A program made the position numbers and the translations under genes. The notes under the pieces were generated by a model. It was given only the letters and a program-made list of their open reading frames with translations. It did not search any database and was not told where the DNA came from. From Trichomonas tenax (taxonomy: Eukaryota; Parabasalia; Trichomonadida; Trichomonadidae), in NCBI GenBank assembly GCA_023091735.1, contig JALKBU010000994.1:1-18838 (forward strand): a DNA stretch of 18,838 nt. The letters are read 5' to 3'. Below, piece by piece: positions 17,593 through 18,838 of the stretch (its first letter is position 1; each line of letters opens with the position of its first letter).

Positions 17593-17860
17593 CTTCACCA
17601 CGAGTTCTGCTAACATATTTTTATGTAATTACTATAAACACAAATTACAAAAACAATAATTTATTAATACTAATATTTACGATAGAGTTAATTTTACAAG
17701 TTAGGGTCCCCCATATAGAAAGTAAAATTTTGAAATTGCTTACAAAATTAACGTTAAAATTGATTTTGAAACTAATGACTTTATAAAATTTATTCAGTTT
17801 TTGAAAAAAAAATTTATGACTAACTAACTAAGAAAAGAAAACGAAAGGAATTTATGAAGT
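17561..17860. repeat. Hairpin-headed ~300-bp repeat, copy R1
   Basis: Starts AGTTAGTAATAAGATGTTCG, runs through an AT-rich body and ends TGACTAACTAACTAAG, then AGAAAACGAAAGGAATTTATGAAGT. The head (17572-17618) folds as a hairpin: outer arms AGATGTTCGCA / TGCTAACATAT (two mismatches) and an inner stem CTCGT / ACGAG (17586-17590 with 17600-17604). Body identity with copy R2 is high. AGTTAGT at the left and ACTAACT near the right may be short inverted termini. Confidence 0.85.
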
Positions 17861-17895
17861 AAGAAATTTGAAAAATAATTTTAAAATAAACTTAT

Positions 17896-18075
17896 TTAAT
17901 AAATCCTATACCACGCGTAAACAGTCATGAATGGAGGCATGTAATCAGTACCTGAACCAGTGTCAGCAGTGTTTCCGTAAACTGAATGAATGAGACTTCC
18001 TGCATGATCAATGATTAAACCCGTGTTGTATTCTCTGGTATCTGATGAAATATCATAACGTGAAATTGTTTCTTT
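17896..18075 (-). pseudogene. Truncated phage-tail-fibre-like C-terminus, copy F1
   Basis: The last 59 codons (from KETISRYD to WYRIY) are about 90% identical in protein to copy F2. Its 5' side stops exactly where repeat R2 begins (18076), so the rest of the fibre gene is missing. The open frame continues a little into R2 only by chance and has no ATG. The stop is TAA at 17896-17898. The ending DYMPPFMTVYAWYRIY has the PP-aromatic-hydrophobic form common at the ends of phage tail-collar/fibre proteins. Confidence 0.75.
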
Positions 18076-18370
18076 AGTTAGTAATGAGATGTTCGCAGAA
18101 TCCACGACTACGCCGTGGCTTCTCCGAACATCTTTTTATATAATTACTGAAATCACAAATTATAAAAACAATAATTTATTAATACTAATATTTACGACAG
18201 AATTAATTTTACAAGTTAGTTCCCCCATATAGAAAATAAATTTTTGAATTACTTACAAAATTAACGTTAAAATTTATTTTAAAAATTATGACTTTATAAA
18301 ATTTATTCAGTTTTTAAAATAATTTATGACTAACTAACTAAGAAAAGAAAGCGAAAGGAATTTATGAAGT
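18076..18370. repeat. Hairpin-headed ~300-bp repeat, copy R2
   Basis: Starts AGTTAGTAATGAGATGTTCG and follows R1 almost base for base to TTTATGAAGT. Its head hairpin (18087-18133) has outer arms AGATGTTCG / CGAACATCT, perfectly paired, and an inner stem GAATCCACG / CGTGGCTTC with one mismatch. The inner stem sequence is entirely different from that of R1. It directly truncates fibre copy F1. Confidence 0.85.
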
Positions 18371-18410
18371 CAGTTTTTTGAAAATTAATTTTAGTGAAAA
18401 TGAGAGAAAT

Positions 18411-18494
18411 TTATTCAGAAATTAGAAAAATAATTTATGACAAACTAACTAACTAAGAAAAGAAAGCGAAGGGCTTCGCCCAAGCCCGAAGGGC
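18411..18494. repeat. Partial third repeat end with a GC-rich palindrome cluster
   Basis: TTATTCAG, an AT-rich bridge and TGACAAACTAACTAACTAAG repeat the right end of R1 and R2. In place of AAAGGAATTTATG it carries a GC-rich cluster (18466-18494) with GCGAAGGGCTTCGC and GCCCGAAGGGC, both self-complementary. Such G+C density is alien to the surrounding segment. Confidence 0.75.
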
Positions 18495-18560
18495 AAAGAA
18501 ATGAGGGTAAGGAAATTTTGAAAAATAATTTTAGTGGTTATGAGAGAAATTCATTCAGTT

Positions 18561-18838
18561 TTAATAAACCCTATACCACGTGTAAACAGTAATGTATGGA
18601 GGCATGTAATCAGTACCTGAACCAGTGTCAGCAGTGTTTCCGTAAACTGAATGAATGAGACTTCCTGCATGATCAATGATTAAACCCGTGTTGTATTCTC
18701 TGTTATCTGAAGTAATATCATAACGTGAAATTGTTTCTTTTCCTCCGTTACCACATCCGTAATAACCTCTATTACTTATTAAATGAGTATGAGTTCCTGC
18801 CAATGATGTTGTACCCGAAAAGTAATGATTGTGTGAAG
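18561..18838 (-). CDS. Phage-tail-fibre/collar-like protein, C-terminal part (copy F2)
   Basis: A reading frame open from the window edge to a TAA at 18561-18563; the N-terminus lies beyond the window. The visible ~92 residues begin SHNHYFSGTTSLAGTHTH, with repeated HxH pairs like the metal-binding HxH motifs of bacteriophage tail-fibre tips. They continue through a Gly/Tyr-rich YYGCGNGG loop and a stretch shared with F1 (HAGSLIHSVYGNTADTGSGT). The end is DYMPPYITVYTWYRVY, like phage tail-collar domains. An HTH at codon 5-7 of the 80-residue frame is an amino-acid motif here, not a DNA-binding fold. Fibre-like proteins in trichomonad Mavericks would mediate attachment if virion-like particles form. 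Function in this element is inferred. Confidence 0.65.
   Translation of the reverse strand, partial: SHNHYFSGTTSLAGTHTHLISNRGYYGCGNGGKETISRYDITSDNREYNTGLIIDHAGSLIHSVYGNTADTGSGTDYMPPYITVYTWYRVY

Larger units (their letters stand above)
16266..18838. mobile_element. Maverick/Polinton-like segment, rearranged, continuing past the window
   Basis: From 16266 onwards genes are short, closely packed and on both strands. Their upstream regions are T-rich tracts ending in AATAA-like sequence instead of TCA initiators, and codons are almost all A/T-ending. A possible C-terminus of a protein-primed DNA polymerase and phage-tail-fibre-like C-termini fit a Maverick (virus-like large DNA transposon), which is abundant in trichomonads. 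No terminal inverted repeat or 6-bp target duplication is visible, and integrase, ATPase, protease and capsid genes are not in view. The identification is by style and two weak domain calls. Confidence 0.5.

Noticed and set aside
17821..17835. ACTAACTAACTAAG as a trichomonad intron branch/3' splice motif (ACTAACACACAG)
   Set aside because: The match is partial, there is no GTAYGT-type 5' splice site in a fitting gene, and the motif is part of a repeat present three times.

Overview
The window looks like nuclear DNA of a parabasalid (trichomonad such as Trichomonas or Tritrichomonas). The evidence is the strong A+T richness, intronless genes, TCA-type initiator sequences a few bases before ATGs, short TAAA poly(A)-type signals just after stops, a decayed BspA-like leucine-rich-repeat gene, and a Maverick/Polinton-like segment at the right end. 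No tRNA, rRNA, CRISPR array or bacterial operon was seen. Species cannot be fixed from sequence alone.

Layout. Bases 1-2254 are gene-free and hold the right end of one terminal-inverted-repeat element (1-134) and a complete related element (1124-2251). The interior of the complete element is an array of large alternating palindromes with a period near 240 bp. Bases 3138-9648 carry four host genes: a small coiled-coil protein of unknown role (minus); a large GAF-domain cyclic nucleotide phosphodiesterase (minus); a PIG-V-like GT-C membrane glycosyltransferase (plus, divergent from the phosphodiesterase); and the ESCRT-II subunit VPS25 (minus). A gene-poor stretch with a frameshifted BspA-like LRR relic (11264-11804) follows. 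Then comes an 860-residue multi-pass membrane protein of unknown family (12709-15291, minus).

Upstream of that gene are a 21-bp tandem repeat inside a possible 57-residue heptad-repeat ORF, a pair of promoter-type motifs, and two adjacent near-perfect palindromes of about 95 bp. From 16266 to the end, gene style changes: compact, AT-rich, A/T-ending codons, convergent stops 9 bp apart. This part reads as a decayed or rearranged Maverick. It contains a 5'-truncated reading frame that may be the end of a protein-primed DNA polymerase, two small ORFs, a cut-off N-terminus, and two copies of a phage-tail-fibre-like C-terminus. The fibre copies are separated by ~300-bp repeats that begin with hairpins whose inner stems differ but still pair.

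How it fits together. The host genes have unrelated housekeeping or signalling roles: cAMP/cGMP turnover, glycolipid or glycan mannosylation, and endosomal sorting. They are not an operon. Three promoter regions share a motif close to TTTACAYGNCA, usually paired. The most unusual biology is in the repeats: the palindrome-array element at the left, and the fibre-tail and hairpin-repeat cassettes at the right, which look like recombination-driven duplication of a viral-type fibre tip.
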